Shown one piece after another: positions 43,974 through 54,027 of a stretch of 64,000 nucleotides of DNA. Numbering within the stretch: position 1 is the first letter of the stretch; each line of letters opens with the position of its first letter. The stretch comes from Strigamia acuminata. Taxonomy: Eukaryota; Arthropoda; Chilopoda; Geophilomorpha; Linotaeniidae. The DNA lies in contig OX442314.1 in assembly GCA_949358305.1 (NCBI GenBank), positions 59,777,369-59,841,368 on the forward strand, in the 5' to 3' direction. Both the position numbers and the translations under genes were made by a program. The notes beneath the pieces are model-generated. The model was not told the DNA's origin, did not search any database, and saw only the letters and a list, made by a program, of their open reading frames with translations.

Positions 43974-45025
43974 TAAAGTTTTATCCAAAACTTGAAGACT
44001 GTAATTATTCACATGTCTGACAGGTGTAGTGATTTATAATCTCAACACCGGGGGACAAGATATTACGATATTTATGGAAATTTATATTAAAAATATGAAT
44101 TTGTTGCGATGAATTAAATATTCGGTAGAATATTTTAATTTTTTGGTCGTATTTACATGTATTTTAGCCAAAATACAGAGAATTACTTTGAAAAGTGATA
44201 ATCTCGCGTAATTACGAAGGTACGAGACTTACGAGGTGTGATTAAACCTCGAACCCGACAATTAATAGGGAATAAAATTCCCAGGGTTCATTGCACACAA
44301 ACACTTCGTTAAACACACGGATACTAGTGACTTCGTCCCTTCAACCGTCTTCGCTTTTCGACTTGAGAATTTCGACGCTAATTCATTTAGCCGACTTCAA
44401 ACCCGGAAAACTAGCTTCTAATTGTAAGTAGTTTTCGTTAATATTCTTTGACTAAAGAATTAGAAAATTGTTCGCAACAATTGAAAATATCGGCGTCCCG
44501 ATAAAAGTTATAAATTCACGTGCTGTTATAAGCGTGAATCGGCATTAAATCACTCTGGAAGTTTAGCTATTCAGTCGAATAGTTGGGTTAAATTTAATAA
44601 TTATTTATTGAGTTTAAGTACGTGGGCACTAATTATTTAAATCAAGTCGCGGTCGAGGCTTGCATAAATTATTCAGCGGTGAATTTTCGATTTGAGATAT
44701 TTATTAGACTAAGTGTTAATTAATTAATACGAAAGTTATCTTTGATATTCGAAAAGTTGGATTAAATAGTTTAAAGAAACTAAAAGGATTTTTCTTTTGA
44801 AAAATCAACAAGTTGCGATTTTTCGATGAAAATCTTTGCCGGCGAGTCCATTCTCGTGTCATAAACACAAGGGGAATGTGACTCATTAGTGTCACGTGTT
44901 AAGGGTTATAAATAACTCGAGTTGTGTATTTTCGTTGCGAACAATACGTTTTAATTCTTTGGACTCAAGGAATGACTATTTAGTGTGGAATTATTTTTAA
45001 TAAAATAATTTATTTGCGTCTGCAG
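43974..45025. other. Gap between pol and the extra ORF
   Basis: 1.05 kb without a gene. CACCGGGGGA at 44046-44055 duplicates exactly the polypurine tract before the 3' LTR (47274-47283). The gap ends TTTGCGTCTGCAG (45013-45025), which looks like a splice acceptor. Confidence 0.55.
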
Positions 45026-46543
45026 ATGGGAAGTGGAAAACACCGTTCAAAACGGAGTCATCGACGACACCGTCATGAAAGCTCCAGCTCGTCCACCTCG
45101 TCTAGTGACGAGCAACGTCGTTCGGCCGAGCGCGCTTATATGAGGGCCCAACCGATACCGACGGCGCCCGCCTCGATGTACGCCCTGACGCCGTTGCAAC
45201 TCGCAACGCTAAACTGGCTGAGCGTCCATCCGGACGGACTTCCGCTCGACTTAAATGCGATGATGCAGGCCCCATCCACGTCTGCACAGCCAACCGTTTA
45301 CGAGTCGGCGCAATTGACCCCGCTGGCCCAGGTGGCGTATCCGCCCGCGAACGTTATCAACGTCCCGTTGGCCCCGCATTCACCCGAATTTCGGCCGCCA
45401 ACTGCAAGCGTGGCGCCCACCGTCGCCAACACGTCGAATGCGGCTGCACCGACTGTGACGGGACAATCATCGTCTGCTATGCATCTTCCTGCTGGTGCTG
45501 AGTCTTCTGCGTCAGAATACGGATGGAATGAGCCGCCGCCGGGTGCTTTGCGCTATTCGGAGCCTGTTTCTCGCAACCGCGAGTACCGAGCGGCCAACAA
45601 AGCCAGAAAGAAGGACGAGAAGGCCCGCCTGCGCAAGGAGCAGTGCGAACGAGACATGGCAGCCGGAATACCTCACGATAACATCGTGACGGACCAGGCC
45701 ACGGAGACGATCTGCCCATTTTGCGTCGGCTGTGGGTGGTGCTGCGGTGCATCCGCAGGTTCTTCTCTAATGCGTTGTCCAAACTGCCGTGGAAGGAAAA
45801 CGCGACCGCGTTCGGAGCCGTGGCGCAAGGAGGTTCAGCCCCACGTGGTGAAAGGCATTAAGCCGAATGAGAAGCGATGTTGGGCTCACTGCCCCAAGTG
45901 CCGATTGTTTCTAAACAGCCGCGGCGAGGCTGTATACATCGACCCGCGCTTCCTCACCTGGACGCGTGCTGAAGCCAACGCTGGTGTAAGAGTCGAACTC
46001 CTTCGACAGTCGCCGCCACCATCCGAGGACTCCGAAGTTTCTACTGAAACTGTCCAAGCTGCCGAAAGCGTTGGAAGCGAGGTCGTAGAAGAAATCGTTC
46101 GACCGAGAACGATGTCGCGTGGACGAGGCTGTCTGACGCTCGACCGAGCGAGAGAAATTGCCAAAGATCAACGAACCAACATCTTGGCACGAGGGCGAGC
46201 TCGTAAGCTTCAACAGGCTGTAGAAGCGTCGTCTAAACCCGTGGAGGATCCTCCAGCGGTCGTAATCGACGTATCGAGCGCTCCTATCGCGCCTAAGTCT
46301 GAAACTTCGGACGAGGCACAGTTCGAGGACGCTGAAGAGCTGCTTTCCGTCGTTGATTTTGTGGCTGAGCTTCTCGACGACATGCCGTTTCCGCCTCCGA
46401 GTCCGGATGAAATCGAAGCGCCGGAAGAAGCCGTGTTTTCCGCCGTCTCGACAGAGGCGACTGAAGAGTCGGATTTTCTGACTTCTGCCGAAGTCGAGAA
46501 AAAGGAGGAGAAAGATTCGACTGACGTCGAAAAGAAGGATTAG
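45026..46543 (+). CDS. Gypsy extra 3' ORF, Cys-cluster protein of unknown function
   Basis: 505 residues from MGSGKHRSKR. The ATG is chosen because it follows directly on a CAG acceptor-like site; the frame is open 12 bases further up without an ATG. It sits where env would be, but has no signal peptide, membrane segment or fusion features. Residues 1-40 are Ser/Arg/His-rich, ~45-160 Pro/Ala/Thr-rich, and 230-292 hold a Cys cluster with CxxC pairs (CPFCVGC, CPNCRGRK, CWAHCPKC), reminiscent of DnaJ-type zinc fingers though not the full pattern. Then comes a basic segment (RARKLQQ) and an acidic C-terminus. GC content is visibly higher than in gag and pol. Could be nucleic-acid binding; capture from a host gene is possible. 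Confidence 0.75.
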   Translation: MGSGKHRSKRSHRRHRHESSSSSTSSSDEQRRSAERAYMRAQPIPTAPASMYALTPLQLATLNWLSVHPDGLPLDLNAMMQAPSTSAQPTVYESAQLTPLAQVAYPPANVINVPLAPHSPEFRPPTASVAPTVANTSNAAAPTVTGQSSSAMHLPAGAESSASEYGWNEPPPGALRYSEPVSRNREYRAANKARKKDEKARLRKEQCERDMAAGIPHDNIVTDQATETICPFCVGCGWCCGASAGSSLMRCPNCRGRKTRPRSEPWRKEVQPHVVKGIKPNEKRCWAHCPKCRLFLNSRGEAVYIDPRFLTWTRAEANAGVRVELLRQSPPPSEDSEVSTETVQAAESVGSEVVEEIVRPRTMSRGRGCLTLDRAREIAKDQRTNILARGRARKLQQAVEASSKPVEDPPAVVIDVSSAPIAPKSETSDEAQFEDAEELLSVVDFVAELLDDMPFPPPSPDEIEAPEEAVFSAVSTEATEESDFLTSAEVEKKEEKDSTDVEKKD

Positions 46544-47283
46544 AAAGGACAAAATTAACATTCGTTATTTTTCCGAGTGGAGATTTTTATGACTAAAAAT
46601 GTTCCAAGTGTTTGTTGTGTTTTTGCAATTACGAAATATTCCCACGAGTATTGTGTTTGTTTGTTTCAAGATTTTGAACTAATCATTAAATACTCGAACG
46701 AGTATAGTTTAATTTTAAAATTGGATTCAATTTAATTTGCTTTGTTTTCGAATTCAATTTGAATGTTTCCTTGAACTAATCATATTAATATATGTTTGTT
46801 TGATTTATTTACGAATTTCATAATTATTTGTGGAAATTGTGTTTGTTTTGCTTTGATTGAAGCGGTGAAGAATTTCAAGTTGAAATTCGTTATTTTTTAT
46901 GACAAACGTAATAAAAAAATTAGTAGTTTAGATTTTCGATAAATAAAGTTTTGCATAAATTTATTTTTATTGATTATCTTGTTGATTAATAAGCTATGAA
47001 TAAGTTTATTTGACGGAGAAATAGAATTTCTATCGAAATTTGTATTTTCTCGAACATGTATCCATGTTCGGACGAGTTCATTTCCGTCGCTTAGCAACCG
47101 GGAGTTGCGCTGTACAGAGAAGCCGATTAGTCTAATCGGGTGACGAAGTTTCTGAAAGAAATAACATGATTAAGTTAATAAAATACTTACCAAGTGGATT
47201 AATTCGATAGAATTAGGTGAACATTCTTATCCATTAAGAATGACAATCGAGAGTTAGTAAACTCTATGCTTGTCACCGGGGGA
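46544..47283. other. 3' untranslated region and polypurine tract of the Gypsy element
   Basis: AT-rich, with repeats such as AATTTGAATGTT and ACTCGAACGAGTAT. It ends with CACCGGGGGA directly before the TG of the 3' LTR, the expected polypurine tract position. Confidence 0.65.
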
Positions 47284-49026
47284 TGTGTGATGATTACAAA
47301 TCGATAGTTATCAATGTTCACCATAGATGGCGCTGTTTAACCAACGCGCGTATTTCAAACTCGGTTAAAACTAAAAAGTGTGATAAATAATTATTTAGAC
47401 ACGGTGAATAAAATATAACTATTTTATTCGATATAAATTAAGTATTAATTACTTGATGATGTTGATTCTATCGAATCAATATCCACTTTACTTACCTATC
47501 GAAGGGAACCAATCGGACCCTTCCGGACCCCAACTGGGCCCATCTGGACATAGTCATATATTAGGTCCGGACTAGTGACCCACGAATCCGCCGATTCGTA
47601 CGCTGATTGGCTGTCGCCAATCTAGTAGTTCTACAGAACTATATAAGCTCCAGTTTCTCACCTACTATCCCCCTGGCTTGATAACTGAACTTGTATATTG
47701 TCTGTAGTTGAATTGTTATCGTTTGATTTCATTATTCTCTATCGACACATCAGGCCACCTCAGCTCTCCACAGTTAGTATTCATTACTATTTGTTATTGC
47801 TGTTGTAGGGCTATTTCGGGAAGGCTAACTCCAGTAATAGACATGCATCCGCATGAAATGGCCCCGTAACGTTAGCCAGCTGTTCTACGGGACAGTAGGA
47901 CTTCGTACGGTGGCTTAATATAACGGTCGTATACAGTACGACCTTGCTAAATGAAAGTAGGTCCCTCAGCTAACTGGCCACAGTCCGCTGCAGGATGGTT
48001 GTTGTAAACAGCCCACGCAGGTTCCCGTCTTTCTACGATTGGTCCTTCCGCTCGTTAAAAGTCGGTAAAGGCTTAATGCACAGGTAACACGCCGGGTTGG
48101 TAGCCCGTGAGTAATATCTTCAGATGTTGCGATAAATAACTACCTGGATAATGGTAATCCAACGGCAGTGGCCAAATAATATTTTACCCGTTGCTCGATC
48201 TGCTGATCCCGCCATCGTAAGGCATGCTGGCGGATGGAGGAGTCAAATCCTCCCGCGATGGTTCTCTCAACCGTCGTGACGGTCCCCGCCCCATCATACC
48301 CTCCGGGTTAGTAACCCGTGAACAGGAGTTGAACAACACTGTGCTAAACAAATTACTCGGGCATTGGTAATCCTGTATTGGCAATATCTTTTAAACCCGG
48401 TAAGTCCATAGAAATGTTTACCTGGTGGTTGGTACCACCGATAGCGAGTTAAAGCACACAATTAAATACTCGGCGCCTGATCACGAGATCTTGTCGTCGT
48501 AAGGCATGCTGGCGGATGGAGTCTCAACAACTCCCGCGACGTTCTCTCAATTGTCGTGACGGTCCCCGCCCAATTAATATTTATATAACAATTCATTTGT
48601 TGTATTATTTTAATTACTTCACTTTATTCATTTGAAACAATGGAATATTCTGCCGAATATTCCTGTTTATGCGTAGGACTCTTCGCATATTTAGATAATC
48701 GATGCTGCGGACCAAATACGTCTCCGTAGCGATATTTGTGACGATGCCGCAAGTCAGCCGTATCCCTCTGGCTTCGCCCGGATCCTCAACCAGTTGATGC
48801 CGCCCGTTTACACGCGTCAAGAACCCATTATTGTTATTATTCAGTAATAAATATGTCATGTCACACTAAAACTGTAAGTTATTTCTACTTGATCACATAT
48901 TCATGTTTGTAAAGGCTCCCGTAGCTTATCTCGGTTAGGTTGTTGCTAAACTTAGCAACGTCTTGTATAAACCGAATTATCTATCTTAAATGGCTATTAA
49001 ATCAGCCAAAAGTAGAATCGTCACAA
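47284..49026 (+). repeat. 3' LTR
   Basis: 1743 bp, same as the 5' LTR apart from about four substitutions (near 47832, 48190, 48269 and 48538) and a 2-bp TA insertion at about 48898. Boundaries as for the 5' copy. Confidence 0.92.
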
Positions 49027-49507
49027 CATGAAAACCACTCGTGGTCGCTGGATAGACGTCGTGTATTTTCTGCTTTCGCAGTTTGACGAGCAGTAAGTGG
49101 ACGCCATTTTCGATTCGGGAATCAGAATCCACCTTTTTTTGGTTGTTTTATTTGATTTTTTGTACGTGGAATTTTTTACCGCCACTTTAGATCGGATTTA
49201 CAACAAGCTTTCGAAGAATGTTTTTTATTTAACACTCACTTACATAGTGTTGGGTCAATTTAGATGTTTGGATGACGTCGATCATCTGGCGAAAGTCAGG
49301 GATTGTTTGACGGATTTTTGGATGCAGGCTCCGGCCGAGACAAGGACGCGTATTTCCGTGGTGGATAGTCGTTTTTCAGACAATTTTCGTTTGTTGTTCG
49401 CTTTGAAAGATTTGGCCAATATCGAGTTGTTCTTGCGTGGTTTGAGTGCGGAACACAGAAAGAGAATTGTGTCGAAATACTTTTCCAAGCCCTCGGTTGA
49501 CCTATAG
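49027..49507 (+). pseudogene. LDVPSF copy 8, 3' part
   Basis: Picks up the family at the residue where the 5' part broke off (KSTRGR equivalent). It has lost six bases relative to the paralogues in RGRCFG (49048 region) and carries a stop TAA in the conserved LDEQQVDAI block (49094-49096). From 49097 it is open for 136 codons with VRDCLTDFWMQAPAE and NIELFLRGLSAEHRKRI to PSVDL. The stop suggests the gene may already have been dead when, or decayed since, the Gypsy element came in. Confidence 0.85.
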
Positions 49508-50051
49508 CTTAATCTGGTTGAAAGTAATTATTAGGTCGAGTAACAAATTTAGTAGAATAGAATAAAACAACACATTAAAGGGAATGTAGGACTTAAGTAA
49601 AACGAAAAATATCAAATTTATTCAGTTTATTCACCCAGTTTGTTGGGTTTACATTCAAATTAATTTTTGTTGGAGCTTTATCATCTCCTCAGGGGATCAA
49701 TGATTGCAAGTTAGTGGCACTGGACAATAACTTGTTTGCCTTTGGTTGCTCGTATTACCACATCAAGTGGGGAGCGCTATTATTCAGTTCAATTGTCATA
49801 CGGGTATGTATTCTAGGAGTGGCTGTGGGTCGGTCTAGGCAAGGAGTGTGCCTCGGCGCCTTAATGAACCGGGCGTTTAAACAAGGCGCTACGATATTGC
49901 CATATCTGTGCCATATCAATTTAAACGCTGAACAAGTCCATACAAACACGAGCACTGCAGTAAAGCCCCACCAGTCATTACAAAAACGTATTTACAACGT
50001 CCTCCAAGCATTTAAACCCAAACTTCACAGATTTGTTTCATCATTCGCAAC
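49508..50051. other. Spacer between copy 8 and the LRR gene
   Basis: Longer than the 63-bp spacer of the 8-kb unit because of inserted sequence (49510-49975). The last 70 bp (ACGTATTTACAACGT onward, CATTTAAAC, TTCACAGATTT) match 7962-8021 and are probably the LRR gene's 5' UTR or promoter. The ORF at 49714-50097 has no support. Confidence 0.45.
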
Positions 50052-50795
50052 ATGCCGTCCAGAAAATCAGCAAACAATCTCCGCAGTTTATGTTTAAACA
50101 CGTTAACGACCAACTGGGAAGACTCAAACCTTCAAAACCAACTCAATTCCCAACCCAATCGATTCATCGACGACATTTACCAACACATGTGCCGCCAACC
50201 GAGCAATCCGCTTTTGAATCCCAACATTTTCATCCGCCCCGGCGCCAAATCCTTGTGCAATCTGCACTTGTTTGATCACCCCGGGAATTCCCTACTGGAC
50301 AGAATGAAAGTTTGCACCAATCTTTTAAATCTGGACTTAGAATCCGACATAGAAATTTCGTCCGAATCGCTCGTCAAACTGCTGCAACATTTGCCCAAAC
50401 TCCAACGCCTTAATCTATCCAACACGCCCGAGTGCAACGACCAAGTCGTCCGCGAAATCGGCGCAAAATGTCCGCGACTGCAACACCTCGATCTATCCTT
50501 TTGCGGCGAAGTCAAGCTAGTCGACGCGCTCTGCTTAACCACTTGCCTCGAACTCGAGTATTTGGACGTCGCTTACACTCTCGTCAATGTCGAGGGTGCG
50601 TTCATCCTTCTCGACCAATTGCCCCTTTTAAAACAATTCAGAATTGATAAGTACTACTATGTGTTTTTATTTCGTATGCTAAAACAACAATCCATTGTAC
50701 CCGCGTCGTTTCGCACTTATTGTATCGAAAAAAGCGACATTATGATACACGACGATGAAGATTTTGCCATTTTGACTTTGATTTTCGCAAATTAA
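50052..50795 (+). pseudogene. LRR protein, N-terminal half
   Basis: 247 codons from MPSRKSANNLRSLCLNTL; the most complete N-terminus in the window. NLRSLCLNTL fits a loose Elongin BC-box (LxxxCxxxL) and is followed by NSQPNRFIDDIYQHM, an arrangement like ZYG11-type substrate receptors; this is a suggestion only. LRRs follow from residue ~75 (LCNLHLFD, LLNLDLES, LQRLNLSN, LQHLDLSF, LEYLDVAY). The frame ends in an inserted GC-rich foldback at about 50791; the gene resumes at 50931. Intact form would be about 450 residues. Confidence 0.75.
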
Positions 50796-50898
50796 ACGCC
50801 GGGGCTTCGGCGGCGTTTATTGCACCGCGCGCCGCCCCGAACCGACTTTACAGGGAGAGAGTCGGCCCAAAAAAAATTAAACGCCCGGGCGTTTAAAT
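50791..50898. mobile_element. GC-rich foldback insertion in the LRR gene
   Basis: The paralogue at 28145 lacks this stretch. It begins ATTAAACGCCGGGG and ends CCCGGGCGTTTAAAT, giving terminal inverted repeats; the ends are themselves hairpins (AAACGCC...GGCGTTT). About 30 bp to its right (50899-50930) also differ from the paralogue. Exact borders and target duplication are unclear. Confidence 0.5.
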
Positions 50899-50930
50899 GA
50901 GGCAGTACGGTAATTAATGACTTCCTTCGC

Positions 50931-51869
50931 CGTGTTTAGAGAAACCTCTGAATATTAACGTTGTCTTCAAACACAACATAATGCAACGATTGAAAAATCT
51001 CGATATGTACGTTCTTCAATTGGTCGATATTCGGCTCGTCGCTCGCTCTTGTCCGGTGTTAGAGACGTTAATGTTGGCCGATTGTAAGGATATACTACAT
51101 TTTAGCAATTTCATTTTAGCGACACACCATTTTAGCAAACGTGTCATTTTAGCGACACAAAACGGCACTAATACTAACACTAATATTAACCTAACCATAT
51201 AGTTTAGGTTTAATTCCTAAGAAGGGCTAACAAGGGAGGGCTGCGCCCCCCCTTGACCCCCCGCGAACCTAACCTTGCTGGTTTTTTATGCAAACCACTT
51301 TTTTGAGCCGGCTTGTCGCGGTAAATAGTGTCGCGGTAAATCGTGTCGCTAAAATGGGACTTTTTTGGTAAAAATCGCTAAAATGAGCGTCGCTAAAATG
51401 ACCGGATTGTAACGATGTCGACGCCGCACGTTTTCAGAGTTCGGCCGGACGTGTTCTGTTCAAGAATCTGCGCGAACTGCATTTGTTTTACAGGAGGAAT
51501 AATGAAGGATTAATCGAAAGGAGCGGCATTACTGAAGTACAAATGAAAATGTTTCTAACACAATGTCCGAACGTAAAAATCGTGTTGTTAACTTGCTGTC
51601 GAGCACTTACGGATGGAGTGATGCTGGAAGTTGCCGAGTCAAATGCACTTCGAAGTCTTGAATATGTATTGCTTACTTCCTGTATTTCAATCAATGTGGA
51701 TTCGGTCATGAAATTGTTACAGATCGAAAATCGTTTGACTAAATTAGGGTTAATTCATTGCGTTAATATCGACTGTTCAGCATATAATGAAAAAAATTTG
51801 GATTTGCATGTTGTGCATGAAAATCAACAAGTTTATGCCGATGAAGATGTATTCGACGATGAAGATTAA
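50931..51869 (+). pseudogene. LRR protein, C-terminal half, interrupted by a MITE
   Basis: Continues after the foldback with PCLEKPLNINVVFKHN, LKNLDMYVLQLVDIRL and SCPVLETLMLADC to about 51087, is cut by a 317-bp MITE, and resumes at 51413 with DVDAARFQSSAGRV. The final open frame from 51483 has 128 codons and ends in the acidic DVFDDED tail. About eight codons present in the 28-kb copy (EIAAYVQSK) are missing near 51790. Together with the N-terminal half this gives the whole gene, broken twice. Confidence 0.75.
51088..51404. mobile_element. MITE with 8-bp target duplication in the LRR gene
   Basis: 317 bp flanked by GATTGTAA on both sides (51080-51087 and 51405-51412). The sub-terminal motif CATTTTAGCGACAC is repeated at the left and as GTCGCTAAAATG at the right, so the ends are inverted though the outermost bases differ. 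The middle is GC-rich (GGGCTGCGCCCCCC). The 8-bp duplication suggests hAT. The paralogue at 28336 shows the empty site. Confidence 0.8.
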
Positions 51870-53725
51870 AGAATGTGCCTGTTTTCCCACCAGAACGTGC
51901 TGTTGCACCATTATGGTGGTATGTTAACTGAATTTGCTGTAAAACTGATAGAATTCCTAAATAAAGTCATTTATAAGGTTTCTGTAGCAAGTATGTTGGA
52001 TGAATAAGTATTATTGGCGTTTCTACGAAATCCCGAAGTATCACGGCCAAAAGTACGTCTACTAAAACTGCATTTGTCAATGCACAATGTCGCCACTTGC
52101 CAATCAGCGGTAAGTTCAAAATGCAAAATTATACGAATAGGACCACCCAGTCCTGTACCATTTGAGGCTAGTATTCCACCATTGCCAGTTCCTGCTCCAG
52201 TTCAAGTTCACACTCGGCCTCAACGCATTCGGAATCCGATGCAGAACAATTAGTTTGGTGGTTGTATTATGTGTTTACTTCATTTTGATTCAACTTTTGT
52301 TTATTGATCATCTTGATTTTATTTGTAAGAATGTCACCTCTTTTATCACTTTTTGTGACGCAGCATCTGCAGCGCCACCTGCTTGTTTTGAATATTAAAC
52401 ACTAGCGATTTTTGTCCCACATTTTATCAGTTTTTGCTCCTCATTTCTTACAAAAGCATTAAAAGATTATTTCCCAATTTATTTAGTGGCAGAGAATATT
52501 TAGGAAGAAATCACGTTCATACACTTTCCTCCCGGACCAGATTTTCGCGTTCGCAAATCGTTTGGAGTGGTTGAAGCAGGATTAGAGTTCTTATTTTGTC
52601 AAAAGTTGATGAAAGCTGAGTGTGAATAAATGCATACGTGTGGTTTGATGAAAACTTTAACAGGAAGTGGCTTTATTGTACTAAATTTGGGGGTCTTCAA
52701 AGTAAATTCAGGGAAAGCCCCCAGGCACAACACATGTTTCCCTGACACGTCATTCAATGTCAAGGCTCCAAATACAAACAAAACAAATACACAATTTAGA
52801 TGAGAAAAGAATAACATTTACATTAATAAAACAAATCCAATTAAAAATTAAAAGTTTTAACACAGATGCTGCCGCTTAAACACTGGAGATTTACATATCT
52901 TCGTAACGGCCGCTCATCATTGAATTTGCTCCATTACACATTTATTCAAACTTAATGAAAACACATCAATTATCCACAAGAGAAATACGCCTCTTTGTCT
53001 CGGACGTTACATCAATTCCCAATTTTATTGGCCGCCTACCCTGCCACATCACCAAACCCACTATTTAAAACCAAGCACCTCCAAAACTCGTTCATTCACA
53101 TTCAAAACAACACAACTTAATGTCGTCTTCGCGCAGCGAATGTGTTAAGGCAGTAAACTGGAATGTATTGTGTGAAAACTGGAGTTTTAAGTTAGAGAGG
53201 GGTCGGATAGCGACAGGAAAAAGGTCAACGTGTAAGGACTACTTTTATGAGGGAATGACCTGTGTCCAGATGTTTGACCTTGTTTAGCCTGATTTTAGTT
53301 TTGCAGACCCTAAAAGTAGACACAATAAACTTGTTTTTCAACCTTAAAGCATGTTTTATTTTGAGCAGCAGCCAATTCAGAAAAAGCCATAAATATATTC
53401 AGTTTTAAAATATACCAATGATAAATACGACCTGCAAAATTTCAAATATGGAAAGATCTTTTGACTGAGTTCAGTGGGAATCTCTTCCAAACAGCAATCA
53501 TCTGTGCCACACGCACCTACTCGTTCAAAGGCGACTTGGTAGTATCATTGCTGATTGCTGAAGTCTCACCAATCCAAAGTTAGACAGTACCCTGATGTTG
53601 GTGTACATTACATGTATTTAATCATTAGCATTTTATGTTGGTTTTGCCTCATTGCCGCATGTGTCGGAGACATCGCCCTCATACTCGGCATTACATGACC
53701 GAGCCTTGGTCTCCTTATTTCGCGA
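51870..53725. repeat. Repeat-filled stretch
   Basis: 51886-52345 is the second copy of the segment at 10406-11930 (retroelement 3' relic; frame at 52014-52253 ends PVQVHTRPQRIRNPMQNN). 52354-52405 carries the GCGCCACCT LTR motif. 53047-53575 pairs with 21477-21715 and has an extra ~280 bp at about 53167-53445 starting TGTGAAAACTGG, with an AATAAA, perhaps a small solo LTR. No gene. Confidence 0.5.
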
Positions 53726-53896
53726 TGTTAGAGTTATTTCGGTTTTACAATGAGTTGTTGTAATGAATGATTGCATTGTATGCAACCATGAATGAATTGT
53801 AAGAACAACAATAAATTGATGGGTGATTGTTATTATGTTATGAATGAAAATGATGAATGAGTAGAATTCTTTCTTAAATTCCAAATTGTCCCAACA
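53726..53896 (+). repeat. 5' LTR of the copia element
   Basis: 171 bp, with AATAAA at 53810-53815. Same as the 3' LTR except A/C at about 53805 and T/C near 53877. Confidence 0.93.
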
Positions 53897-53898
53897 TG

Positions 53899-53910
53899 GG
53901 TTATGGGCCC
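53899..53910 (+). promoter_or_regulatory. Primer-binding site, internal tRNA-iMet type
   Basis: GGTTATGGGCCC starts two bases after the LTR. Drosophila copia is known to prime from an internal cut of initiator tRNA-Met using this same kind of sequence, rather than from the tRNA 3' end. Confidence 0.75.
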
Positions 53911-54027
53911 CAGTTACGTGATGAAAACTGCCTGGATAACAAGAAAGGTGCGAGAATTGAATTGACATTAAATCAAGCGGTATTTTCGTGATTTTTTGGA
54001 CTGCAAAACGAGTCGCAATGTTCGGAA

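Larger units (their letters stand above)
34258..49026 (+). mobile_element. Ty3/Gypsy LTR retrotransposon with an extra 3' ORF (14.8 kb)
   Basis: Two LTRs of 1741 and 1743 bp (34258-35998, 47284-49026) bound the element; I count about five differences between them. Inside, in order: tRNA-Gln-type primer site, gag, -1 frameshift signal, protease, a piggyBac-type MITE in pol, RT/RNase H/integrase, a non-coding gap, a 505-codon extra ORF, and a polypurine tract. The 3' flank continues the split LDVPSF gene. Only AC is shared at the two junctions, so no clean 4-6 bp target duplication is seen. Near-identical LTRs indicate a recent insertion; a gag frameshift and the MITE mean this copy cannot make its full polyprotein. 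Confidence 0.93.

Noticed and set aside
45026-46543. Envelope gene in the Gypsy element
   Set aside because: Position fits, but there is no signal peptide, transmembrane anchor or furin/fusion motif.
45911-46561. 216-codon minus-strand ORF opposite the extra Gypsy ORF
   Set aside because: It is the shadow of the GC-rich plus-strand frame, which has an ATG in good context and a Cys cluster.
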